This document shows positions 7,347 through 17,648 of a DNA stretch of 49,070 nt, in pieces; the first letter of the stretch is position 1; every line of letters begins with the position of its first letter. This DNA comes from Streptomyces mesophilus (GTDB lineage Bacteria; Actinomycetota; Actinomycetes; Streptomycetales; Streptomycetaceae): assembly GCF_011044995.1 (NCBI RefSeq), contig NZ_JAAKZW010000030.1:1-49070 (forward strand), written 5' to 3'. Position numbers and translations under genes: made by a program. The notes beneath the pieces were generated by a model. The model saw nothing but the letters and a program-made list of their open reading frames with translations. It did not search any database and was not told where the DNA came from.

Positions 7347-8323
7347 ACCGGCGGCACGTGCAGGCCGGTCTGGGCGATGCGGACGCCGAGTTGGGTGCGG
7401 GTCGTACAGCCCAGCGTCTCGGAGAGCCGGCCGATGTGGTGCCTGCACGTGCGGACGTTGATGCCGAGCCGCTCGGCGATGACCGCATCGGTGTTCCCCT
7501 CGGCGAGGAGGGCCGCGATGGCGTGTTCGCGATGACTGACGCCCTCGACGACACTGGTGGAAGGCACGTGCTCGGTGAGCGGAACGGCCCGGTGCCAGAA
7601 CCTGTCGAACACTCCGACCAGATAGTCGATCAGGGCAGGATGCCTCACCTCCAGGGCAACCGAGCGGTCCGGACTGGCCGGAATGAACGCCACGGCTCGA
7701 TCGAAGATCAGCAGACGTTCACCCACCTCGTCGAGAGTGCGGACCTCCACCGACCCTTCGAGTTGCTCCAGGTAGGTCTGCAATCCCTGCCCGTGCCGGG
7801 CGACATGGGTGTACAGGCTGCGGGTGCGCACCCCTCGCTCCTGCAGGTCCAGCGCGCGCGGCAGCGCCCCGCTCAGCTCCCGCTCCGAACGGATGCCGGA
7901 CGGCTGCATGGCGCGCAGCTCCGCGGCACAGGCGGCTGTCGCCTCGTCGATGGCGAGGTTGATGCGCGGCATGCCTTCGAGCACTCTGAGTGCCGCACTC
8001 TCAGAAGCGTTCACGGCCCTGGGTACGGCAAATCGCTCAGCCACTCCGGCCAGTGCACCCGACCGTCGTCGTATCTCCCCCAGCTCCGACTCGAATTCCC
8101 GCAGCAAACGAGCGACTACCACACCGGGACTCGTGGGCAGCAGCCACTCCATGTCCGACGGATCCGGGTGCAAGAGGCCCAACTCGACCAGGCAGCGCGC
8201 ATCCGTCACCTTGGACCGCGAGATCCGCCCTGCTTGCAGCGCCGCCTGATAGGCCTTCTCTCCGGCGTCGCACAATTCCTCTACGTCATGTACGTCATGC
8301 CGATGCGTATCGCCTTCGGCCAC
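7343..8323 (-). CDS. LuxR-HTH regulator with PLD-like (TrmB-type) sensor region, paralog 2
   Basis: 326 residues, colinear with the neighbouring regulator over its whole length: GEKAYQAALQAGRISRSKV, CLVELGLLHPDPSDMEWLLP, VEVRTLDEVGERLLIFDRAVAFIP, then a C-terminal LuxR helix-turn-helix (LLAEGNTDAVIAERLGINVR, then TCRHHIGRLSETLG). The two genes face each other and their stop codons overlap (7343-7346), so transcription through one would be antisense to the other. Paralogous regulators beside one peptide gene could bind different signals or oppose each other. The start region has no strong ribosome site; another start within the first few codons is possible. DNA-binding regulator: confident. 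Ligand: unknown. Confidence 0.8.
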   Translation of the reverse strand: MAEGDTHRHDVHDVEELCDAGEKAYQAALQAGRISRSKVTDARCLVELGLLHPDPSDMEWLLPTSPGVVVARLLREFESELGEIRRRSGALAGVAERFAVPRAVNASESAALRVLEGMPRINLAIDEATAACAAELRAMQPSGIRSERELSGALPRALDLQERGVRTRSLYTHVARHGQGLQTYLEQLEGSVEVRTLDEVGERLLIFDRAVAFIPASPDRSVALEVRHPALIDYLVGVFDRFWHRAVPLTEHVPSTSVVEGVSHREHAIAALLAEGNTDAVIAERLGINVRTCRHHIGRLSETLGCTTRTQLGVRIAQTGLHVPPV

Positions 8324-8586
8324 CGCCCTACCCCCAAGTCCAGTGCTCCGCGCCCATTATCCCGGGGGTCGACGTAGAACTGACGCCGCCCGACCCATCC
8401 CCCCGCCTCCCTCACAAAGAGCAGACAAGCCCAACGGGGGCCTCTCCGTCCACGAGAACCGGAACATCACGGGTGCCTCCTACAAAAGGACCGCCCCCTT
8501 CCGTCGCTCAACTGCCATGCGTGGTTTGCCCGTACGGGATATCGCATTGGTTGTGGGACAGAGGGCGCAGCCCTACGTTTCCGAGC

Positions 8587-9501
8587 ATGCGAGCGCTCAT
8601 CACCAGCAAAGCCGGCAGGCGGGCCCTGCGGCCCATCGTTCAGCTCATCGACCAGCGCGTGGAGCGCCAGGTGCGGCGGGTCATCGAGGAGTCCGGGCGG
8701 GGTGAGGTGACGCAGCAGGAGCTGAAGCAGTTGCGGAACCGGCAGCGGCCGCTCGAGCTGTTCTTCGACGGCACCGGACGCGGGGCTTCCCGGCTGCCCT
8801 CCGCGCCGCATCTCAACCGGACCATCGGCGAGTTGGCCGAGGTGACCGGGGCCGAACGCGAGGCCGCCGAGCGGACCGTGGCGCAGGCGTTCCGGCTGCT
8901 GATCGCGCTCGAGGCGCTCGGTGTCGGGCGGATCGCGGGCGGCACGATGAATATCGTGGGGAAGCTTTCGGCCGTGCCGCTGCTCGATCCGCCCAACGAC
9001 GAGTTTCTGGAGATCGGGACGCTGTACGGCATGTTCAGCGCCGGGCTCAGCAGGATGATGCAACGCACCGGCCGCACCCCGGAGTTGACGATCGTCGATC
9101 CGCTGGCGGGGACGCAGCTGCAGCCCGGCGCCACCATGGGCGGCGACGCTTCCGGTGCGCCCGTGAACGGGGACGCCGTACGCGCCAACCTGCAGCTCGT
9201 CGGCGCCACCGCCCGTATACAGCAGGGGTTCTCCGAGGACCCCGAGGTGCGCGCCAAGGTCTCCGACCGCGCGTACGGCCTGATCATCGTGGACGGCGAC
9301 CACTCCGCCGAGGGGGTCGCCGCCGACCTGGAGTGGGCCGAGCGGATCATCGCGCCCGGCGGCATCGTCGTACTCGACGACTTCGGGCACCCCAAGTGGG
9401 CCGGGATCAAGGAAGCGTTCGAGAAGCACATGGCCGGGGAGACCCGGTTCACGTTCCTCGGCCAGGTGGCGCACTCGGGCTATCTCCGCGCGCGCTCCTG
9501 A
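8587..9501 (+). CDS. Class I SAM-dependent methyltransferase with N-terminal helical extension
   Basis: 304 residues. The N-terminal ~110 residues are helical and charged (IVQLIDQRVERQVRRVIEES, then QQELKQLRNRQRP), a possible coiled-coil or dimerisation region. The C-terminal ~190 residues are a methyltransferase-like Rossmann domain: FLEIGTLYGMFSAGLSRMM (SAM loop), ELTIVDPLAGTQL, YGLIIVDGDHSAEGVAADLE (the DGDHS signature of the Methyltransf_24 type) and IIAPGGIVVLDDFGHPKWAG. Proteins with DGDHSYE-like motifs often act on sugars or polyketides, but the substrate cannot be inferred here. The ATG at 8587 begins where the protein-like sequence starts. Its 3' end overlaps the convergent SARP regulator gene by 22 bp. 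The 263 bp upstream hold no gene that I can see. Confidence 0.8.
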   Translation: MRALITSKAGRRALRPIVQLIDQRVERQVRRVIEESGRGEVTQQELKQLRNRQRPLELFFDGTGRGASRLPSAPHLNRTIGELAEVTGAEREAAERTVAQAFRLLIALEALGVGRIAGGTMNIVGKLSAVPLLDPPNDEFLEIGTLYGMFSAGLSRMMQRTGRTPELTIVDPLAGTQLQPGATMGGDASGAPVNGDAVRANLQLVGATARIQQGFSEDPEVRAKVSDRAYGLIIVDGDHSAEGVAADLEWAERIIAPGGIVVLDDFGHPKWAGIKEAFEKHMAGETRFTFLGQVAHSGYLRARS

Positions 9502-12500
9502 ACGTCGCCGGCCACCCACCCCACCGCCCCGAGCACCGCCAGGGCCCGCCGCTCGGTCGGGAGCAGTTCGAGTTCCCGGGCGATGGCGAGCGCGAGCTCG
9601 GCGTGGTCCGTGGCGAGGGGCGCGTCGCCGAGGTCCCGGTGGACGTGGGCGAGGCCGATGTGGGCCTCGGCCTGCTGGTGGCGGAAGTCGCAGCGGCGGG
9701 TGATGTGCAGGGCTTCGCGCAGGTCCGATGTCGCCGTGTCGAGGCGGCCGTTGAGCCGGTGCAGGTCGGCGAGGGTGATCAGGCAGTCGGCCTCGTTGGC
9801 CGCGTCGGCTGTCTCCCGGGCCCGCTGCAGGGCCAGTTCGGCGTGGGTGCCGGCGAGATCGGTCCGCCCGCAGTCGCGGTGGATCCGGGCGAGGACCTCG
9901 TGGGCACCGGCCACACTCGGCCGCTGCTGATGGTCCTCGCACAGCCGGAGCGCCTCGGTGCCGTCGGCCAGCGCCTCCTCGTACCGGCCGAGCGCGTGCA
10001 GGGCGAGGGCACGGTTGATCCGCGGGCTGATCGTCAGGGACTCGTGCCCGCCCTCGAGACACGCCTCGATCGCCTCGGTCGTCAGCTCCACCGCCCTGTC
10101 GAACTCACCGAGATACGCATGGATGAGGCCCGCCGTGTTGAGCCCGCGCCCCAGCGAAATGGCCCCGCCGTGCGAGCGGGCGATGGCAATGGACTGCTCC
10201 TGCCACCCGAGTGCATGGCGCATCTGGCCGCGCTGTCCGTAGTGGAGCGCGAGGTTGGTCAGGATGGTGCCCACGCCGATGGTGAATCCCGCGCTCCGGT
10301 ATCCGTCCAGCGCGAGATGGACGGATACCAGGGCGTCCTGGACGCGCCCGGCGTGCTGGCGCATCAGGAAGAAGCCGTGGTGCATGGCCGCCTGGGCCAG
10401 TACCTCGCCCTGGCCCTGAGCCGCACGAAGGCCCGCCGTCATCGCCGCCTCCCACTCGGCCAGGTGCCTGCGCCGGTAGAAGTACGGCCGCAGCTGGTCG
10501 GCCAGCTGCCAGGCGGTCGGATACGGGCCTGACTCGGCGGCGCGGGTGATGACCGCGACGAGGTGGGCGCGTTCGCCCTCCAGCCACGCGAGCGCCTGGT
10601 GCCGGTCGGCGAAGCGCGCGGATTCCCTACGGGGCCGGGGCAGTTGGACGGACCCGACGTAGCCGAAGGCGGTGGCCGCGTCCGCGGTCGCGAGGTACCA
10701 GGCGCACAGGCGCTCCCAGGCGGTCTCGCGGTCCGGGTCGGCCTCGGCCAGCTCCTGCGCGTACAGGCGCAGCAGATCGTGGAACTGGAACCGGTCCGTG
10801 GCGGTGCGCTGCACCAGACCGGCGGTGGCGAGTTCGTCGAGGAGGTGCTCGGCCTCGGACTCCGGGACGCCGGCCAGGGCCCCGGCCGCCTCCGCGGTGA
10901 AGTCCGGCCCCGGGTGCAGCCCGAGGAGGGCGAACAGTCGCGCCGTGCCCTTGGCCAGGGCGGCGTGCGAGTGCTCGAAGGCGGTACGGACGGCGGCCTG
11001 GCGGTCACCGGCGATGGAGAGCCTCGTCAGGCGACGGCTCCCCTCGGTCAGCTCCTGCGCGTACGCGGCCAGTGAAGTACCCGGCCTGGCGGCCAGGTTG
11101 GCGGCGGCGATCCGCAGCGCCAGCGGAAGGCGGGCGCACAGCTCCGCGAGCCGCGCGGCGGCCTGCGGCTCCGCCGCCACCCGCTGCTCGCCGAGCACAC
11201 CCGCCAACAGGTCGTGCGCCTCGGCCTGTTCGAGCACCGCCAGCGGCACCGGGTGGGCACCGTGGCTGGCGGTCAGACCCCGCAGGTCGGGCCGGCTCGT
11301 CACCAGCACGGAGACCCCGGCCGTGCCCGGCAGCAGCGGCCGTACCTGTTCGGCACCGGCCGCGTCGTCGAGGATCAGCAGGACCCTGCGGTCGGCCACC
11401 CTGCTGCGGAACGCGGCCGCGCGGTCGTCGAGGGTCTCGGGGACCGCGTCCGCGTCGAGGCCGCAGGCGCGCAGCAGTCCGGAGAGCACCTCGGCGGGAT
11501 CACGCGGCCGTTCGGTGGTGCCCAGGAGCCGTACGTACCACTGGCCGTCGGGGAAGACCGGCCGCAGCCGGTGGCCGAGGTGGACGGCCAGCGCGGACTT
11601 GCCGACCCCGGGCGATCCGGACACGACGACGGGCACGGCCGCGGGCGACGCGAGGAGCTCCGCCAAGTGGTCCACGAGATCGTCGCGTCCTGCGAAATCG
11701 GGCGGGGCCGGCGGGAGTTGGCTCTGCACCACCCAAGCCGGCGGCGGGGTGACGGCGGCCCGTGCGGCCGGCGTGCCCAGCTCCGCGCCCCCGTCGAGGA
11801 TGTCCTGGTGCAGGCGCCGCAGGTCCTGGCCCGGGTCGATGCCGAGTTCGCCGGCCAGGACACCGCGCACGCTCCGGTAGTGGGCGAGCGCGTCGGCCTG
11901 CCGGCCGCAGCGGTACAGGGCGAGCATGTACTGGGCGGCCAGCCGCTCGTCCAGGCGGTGCAGGGTGCTGCGCTCGGCGAGCGCGGAGAGGAGCTCGGCG
12001 TGCTGCCCCAGGCGCAGCCGCCGGTCGGTGCAGTCCAGTTCGGCGGCCCACCGCTCCTTGCGGAGCGTCTCGCGGACGGCGTTGAACCACGGGGTGTCGG
12101 CGCCGGCGAACGGCTCCGCCCGCCACAGCGCGAGCGCCTCCTGGAACAGCGCCACCGCCCGCGCCTCGTCCTCGGCTTCCCCGGCCTGCCCCAGAAGCCG
12201 CCGGAACCGGTGCACGTCGATCCGCGAAGCGTCGGCGGTCAGTACGTAGCCGCCGCCCGGACCGCGGTTGATGGTCTCCGGCAGGAGCCTGCGCAGCCGG
12301 GACACGTAGCTGTACAGGGTGTGCGTGGCGCGCGGAGGCGGCCTCTCGCCCCATACCCGGTCCACCAACTGCTCGACCGTCACAGGGCTGTTGGCGTCCA
12401 CGAGCAGTGCGGCGAGCACCGTCTGCTGCCGGGCGGGCCCCAGCTCGACCGGGCCGGCATCCGTCCACGCCTGCACCGCGCCCAGCAGCCGAAACTCCAC
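9480..12500 (-). CDS. AfsR/SARP-family transcriptional regulator (OmpR wHTH, BTAD, NB-ARC, TPR)
   Basis: 1006 residues from GTG 12500 (VEFRLLGAVQAW), the canonical SARP N-terminus, following GGGGG; the frame is open to 12614 but that stretch is not conserved-looking. Domains: OmpR-type winged helix (1-~95, with TLYSYVSRLRRLLPE), bacterial transcriptional activation domain (~100-245, ending in ELGIDPGQDLRRLHQDIL), NB-ARC ATPase (~265-540, Walker A GSPGVGKSALA, Walker B VLLILDDAAG, then VSVLVTSRPDL), and C-terminal TPR repeats (~600-1000). These cytoplasmic ATP-dependent activators control secondary metabolism or development. AfsR itself is phosphorylated by AfsK; no kinase gene is adjacent. 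No biosynthetic cluster sits beside it, so the target is unknown. Confidence 0.93.
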   Translation of the reverse strand: MEFRLLGAVQAWTDAGPVELGPARQQTVLAALLVDANSPVTVEQLVDRVWGERPPPRATHTLYSYVSRLRRLLPETINRGPGGGYVLTADASRIDVHRFRRLLGQAGEAEDEARAVALFQEALALWRAEPFAGADTPWFNAVRETLRKERWAAELDCTDRRLRLGQHAELLSALAERSTLHRLDERLAAQYMLALYRCGRQADALAHYRSVRGVLAGELGIDPGQDLRRLHQDILDGGAELGTPAARAAVTPPPAWVVQSQLPPAPPDFAGRDDLVDHLAELLASPAAVPVVVSGSPGVGKSALAVHLGHRLRPVFPDGQWYVRLLGTTERPRDPAEVLSGLLRACGLDADAVPETLDDRAAAFRSRVADRRVLLILDDAAGAEQVRPLLPGTAGVSVLVTSRPDLRGLTASHGAHPVPLAVLEQAEAHDLLAGVLGEQRVAAEPQAAARLAELCARLPLALRIAAANLAARPGTSLAAYAQELTEGSRRLTRLSIAGDRQAAVRTAFEHSHAALAKGTARLFALLGLHPGPDFTAEAAGALAGVPESEAEHLLDELATAGLVQRTATDRFQFHDLLRLYAQELAEADPDRETAWERLCAWYLATADAATAFGYVGSVQLPRPRRESARFADRHQALAWLEGERAHLVAVITRAAESGPYPTAWQLADQLRPYFYRRRHLAEWEAAMTAGLRAAQGQGEVLAQAAMHHGFFLMRQHAGRVQDALVSVHLALDGYRSAGFTIGVGTILTNLALHYGQRGQMRHALGWQEQSIAIARSHGGAISLGRGLNTAGLIHAYLGEFDRAVELTTEAIEACLEGGHESLTISPRINRALALHALGRYEEALADGTEALRLCEDHQQRPSVAGAHEVLARIHRDCGRTDLAGTHAELALQRARETADAANEADCLITLADLHRLNGRLDTATSDLREALHITRRCDFRHQQAEAHIGLAHVHRDLGDAPLATDHAELALAIARELELLPTERRALAVLGAVGWVAGDVQERARR

Positions 12501-12620
12501 CCGAGCCCCCGTCCGTCCGGCCGTGGACACGGCCCCCGCCCGGAATTCTAGGTTCCTGCGGCTGCCCCGCACGATGGGTCGTACGGTATTCGGCCGGCCG
12601 CACGCGGCGGGCAACGCGAA

Positions 12621-12648
12621 GGGCCGGGAGGCATCAACCTCCCGGCCC
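12621..12648. terminator. Terminator hairpin downstream of hspR
   Basis: A perfect 11-bp GC stem, GGGCCGGGAGG (12621-12631) and CCTCCCGGCCC (12638-12648), with a 6-nt loop. It lies 40 bp after the hspR stop and ends the dnaK operon transcript. Confidence 0.8.
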
Positions 12649-12687
12649 TACAAGCGAGTTGCCCCGAACGTCAGGTGCCCCGCAGGG

Positions 12688-13134
12688 TCAGTCCGACGAC
12701 CGCTTCGGCCGCCAGACCACCAGCGCCGAGGTCTGCTGGACCTCCTGATACGGCACGAGATCGCGGCGGTACGAGGCATGCACCGCCGCCTCACGTTGCT
12801 GCATCGTGGCGGCGGCCCCTTCCAGCGCGGCGGACAGCTCGGCCGCGCGGGCCTGGAGCGCGGCGACCTGGTTCTCCAGCTCGATGATGCGCTTGATGCC
12901 GGCCAGGTTGATGCCCTCGTCCTGCGACAGCGCCTGCACCTGGCGGAGCAGATCGATATCGCGGGCCGAGTAACGCCGGCCCCGGCCCGCGGTGCGGTCC
13001 GGGGAGACGAGGCCGAGGCGGTCGTACTGCCTCAGGGTCTGCGGGTGGAGGCCGGAGAGCTGGGCCGCGACCGAGATCACGTACACCGGTGTCTCTTCGG
13101 TCAGTTCGTACGGATTGCGTCGACGGCCGTCCAT
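12688..13134 (-). CDS. hspR: MerR-family heat-shock repressor HspR
   Basis: 148 residues. N-terminal MerR-type winged helix: VYVISVAAQLSGLHPQTLRQ then YDRLGLVSPDRTAGRGRRYS. It continues with a coiled coil (about 85-125, IIELENQVAALQARAAELSA) and ends in a C-terminal tail with ALVVWRP, which in HspR proteins is the region linked to DnaK interaction. HspR represses dnaK, clpB and its own operon by binding HAIR inverted repeats, using DnaK as co-repressor. The ATG at 13134 lies one base after the dnaJ stop (TGAGATG), with its ribosome site AAGGGAG inside dnaJ, so translation is coupled. Three HAIR sites in this window are its expected targets. Confidence 0.96.
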   Translation of the reverse strand: MDGRRRNPYELTEETPVYVISVAAQLSGLHPQTLRQYDRLGLVSPDRTAGRGRRYSARDIDLLRQVQALSQDEGINLAGIKRIIELENQVAALQARAAELSAALEGAAATMQQREAAVHASYRRDLVPYQEVQQTSALVVWRPKRSSD

Positions 13135-13135
13135 C

Positions 13136-14323
13136 TCAAGCTCCCTTCGCGGCCTGGAACAGTTCTGCCCGGGGATCGTGCCCCTCAGTCGCCTTCGCGT
13201 AGGCCTCGAGGGCTTCACGGGCGGTGTCGGTCAGATCGGCGGGTACGGCGACTTCCACGGTGACAAGGAGATCGCCGCGGGTGCCGTCCTTGCGGAGCGC
13301 ACCCTTGCCGCGAGCGCGCATGGTGCGGCCGTTGGGGGTGCCCGGGGGCAGCTTCAGCTTGACCGGCGGGCCGCCCAGGGTCGGAACCTTGATCTCGCCG
13401 CCGAGGGTCGCCTCGGTGAAGGACACCGGGACGGTCACCGTGAGGTTGTCGTCCCTGCGCCCGAAGACCGGGTGCTTGTCCACGTGCACGACCACGTACA
13501 AGTCGCCCGCGGGACCGCCCCGTTCACCGGGTGCTCCCTTGCCGCGCAGCCGGATCCGCTGACCGTCCGATACGCCCGCGGGGATCCGCACCTGCATGGT
13601 GCGCGAGGACTTGGCGCGGCCCGAACCCTTGCAGATCTCGCAGGGGTCCTGGGCGATGAGGCCCCGGCCCTTGCAGTCCACGCACGGGTCGGTGAGCGAG
13701 AAACCGCCACCGCCGCCGCGCGAGACCTGACCGGTGCCGACGCAGGTCGGGCACACGCGGGGCGTGCCGTTCTTGTCGCCGGTGCCCGAACAGGCCTTGC
13801 AGGGCTGCTGCGAGGACATCCGCAACGGGACCGTGGCCCCGTCCACCGCCTCGGTGAAGCTGAGCGTCACCTCGGACTCGATGTCCTGGCCGCGGCGCGG
13901 CTGCGTACGCGTACCGCCCGCGCCGCCGCCGCGGTTGAAGAGTCCGCCGAAGACGTCCCCGATTCCACCGCCGCCGAACGTGCCGCTGCCGCCCTGGCCC
14001 TGGGCGCCGCCTCCGAAGAGGTCGCCCAGGTCGAAGTTGAAGGAGCCGGTGCCGCCCCCGCCGGGTCCGGCACGGAAGCCTCCGTTGCCGAACAGGGCGC
14101 GGGCCTCGTCGTACTCCTTGCGCTTCTTCGGGTCGCCGAGGATGTCATTCGCCTCGGAGATCTCCTTGAAGCGCTCCTCCGCCTTGGCGTTGCCCTTGTT
14201 GGCGTCCGGGTGGAACTCGCGGGCGAGCTTGCGGTACGCCTTCTTGATCTCGGCCTCGGTGGCGTCCTTGGGGACGCCGAGGACCTTGTAGTAGTCCTTC
14301 TCGATGAAGTCCTTGGTGCTCAT
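13136..14323 (-). CDS. dnaJ: Co-chaperone DnaJ (type I Hsp40)
   Basis: 395 residues with the full type I layout: J domain with HPD at 38-40, a long Gly/Phe-rich linker (about 78-140, with GGGG runs), the zinc domain with four CxxCxGxG-type motifs beginning at Cys175 (CKACSGTG, CPTCVGTG, CVDCKGRG, CEICKGSG), then the two C-terminal substrate-binding barrels and dimerisation helix. It delivers unfolded substrates to DnaK and stimulates its ATPase. It is third in the dnaK operon, 42 bp after grpE and 1 bp before hspR, and is therefore under HspR control through the dnaK HAIR operators. Confidence 0.97.
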   Translation of the reverse strand: MSTKDFIEKDYYKVLGVPKDATEAEIKKAYRKLAREFHPDANKGNAKAEERFKEISEANDILGDPKKRKEYDEARALFGNGGFRAGPGGGGTGSFNFDLGDLFGGGAQGQGGSGTFGGGGIGDVFGGLFNRGGGAGGTRTQPRRGQDIESEVTLSFTEAVDGATVPLRMSSQQPCKACSGTGDKNGTPRVCPTCVGTGQVSRGGGGGFSLTDPCVDCKGRGLIAQDPCEICKGSGRAKSSRTMQVRIPAGVSDGQRIRLRGKGAPGERGGPAGDLYVVVHVDKHPVFGRRDDNLTVTVPVSFTEATLGGEIKVPTLGGPPVKLKLPPGTPNGRTMRARGKGALRKDGTRGDLLVTVEVAVPADLTDTAREALEAYAKATEGHDPRAELFQAAKGA

Positions 14324-14365
14324 CCCCGGCGTCCCTCCTCACGTATACCGATGGATCCGTCCGCG

Positions 14366-16959
<2,594 letters not shown>

Positions 16960-16972
16960 CTAACGCAACAGA

Positions 16973-16993
16973 CCTGAGTGGAGCCCGCTCAAC
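16973..16993. promoter_or_regulatory. HAIR operator 2 of the dnaK operon
   Basis: CCTGAGT-N7-GCTCAAC, a weaker HAIR (three mismatches from the consensus) 52 bp (about five helical turns) from HAIR 1. The spacing places both repeats on the same DNA face, which would favour cooperative HspR binding across the promoter. Confidence 0.85.
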
Positions 16994-17005
16994 TTTATTG
17001 TGCGC

Positions 17006-17569
17006 TTATGTCACCTCGCGGCCCAGAACACCGCCTCTCACGCCCAGGACGCCACTCAGCTCCCGTACGGCCTCGTCGATCCCGGTCGCGCAGTCCCGCA
17101 GGACGTCATAGCCCTGGCCCCACGGATCGGGGATCGCGTCGGCCCGCTGCGAGGCCGGGGCGACCCGGCCGCGCAGTGCCGCGACCCGGGCGACGGTCTC
17201 CTCAGGGGTCGCCCCCGCACCGTCCAGATCCGCGGCAAGCCGCAGGAACTCCTTGAGCGTGAAGCACCGGCGCATGGCCTGCGGTTCGAGCCGTACGGCG
17301 GCTTCGCGGTGCTCGCGTTCCATGCCGAGCACCAGGTCCGACCCGGCGGCCAGAGCGGCGGTCAGCGGCCGCGAGGCGAAGGCCCCGACCTCGCCGCCGA
17401 GCCCGGCGAGCACGGACCGGGTGGCGGCGTCCATGCCCTCCAGATGCCGCGCCTGCGTCCCCGCGCTGGACGCCTCGGCGTCCGGGGCCCACTTCGCGAA
17501 CAGCCGCTCCGCGAGCACGGACCGATGGACGTTCCCCGTACAGACGAACAGCACTCTCAACCGTGCCAC
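17006..17569 (-). CDS. Low-molecular-weight protein-tyrosine phosphatase
   Basis: 187 residues from GTG 17569. The catalytic P-loop C-x5-R-S is intact as CTGNVHRS (residues 10-17), and the general-acid loop is present as DAIPDPWGQG. GMEREHREA and the RRCFTLKEFLRL stretch match the rest of the LMW-PTP family. Such phosphatases dephosphorylate the Tyr tails of bacterial tyrosine autokinases and control polysaccharide export (Wzb/Wzc pairs). This gene directly follows a BY-kinase gene on the same strand (61 bp gap occupied by tandem repeats), so the pairing is strong. It lies 103 bp upstream of dnaK and marks the left edge of the polysaccharide island. Length is slightly above the 150-170 typical of LMW-PTPs. 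Confidence 0.92.
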   Translation of the reverse strand: MARLRVLFVCTGNVHRSVLAERLFAKWAPDAEASSAGTQARHLEGMDAATRSVLAGLGGEVGAFASRPLTAALAAGSDLVLGMEREHREAAVRLEPQAMRRCFTLKEFLRLAADLDGAGATPEETVARVAALRGRVAPASQRADAIPDPWGQGYDVLRDCATGIDEAVRELSGVLGVRGGVLGREVT

Positions 17570-17576
17570 AGCGGCC

Positions 17577-17648
17577 CGCCGGTCACGTCTCGCCCACGAG
17601 CGCCGGTCACGTCTCGCCCACGAGCGCCGGTCACTTCTCACCCGCGAG
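17577..17648. repeat. Three 24-bp tandem repeats across the 3' end of the kinase gene
   Basis: Units at 17577-17600, 17601-17624 and 17625-17648 (consensus CGCCGGTCACGTCTCGCCCACGAG). The first two are identical; the third differs at three positions and contains the kinase stop codon (17633-17631). The extra copies lie just beyond the stop. Confidence 0.9.

Noticed and set aside
17577..17648. CRISPR-like array
   Set aside because: Units are contiguous, with no spacers, and diverge at the gene end.
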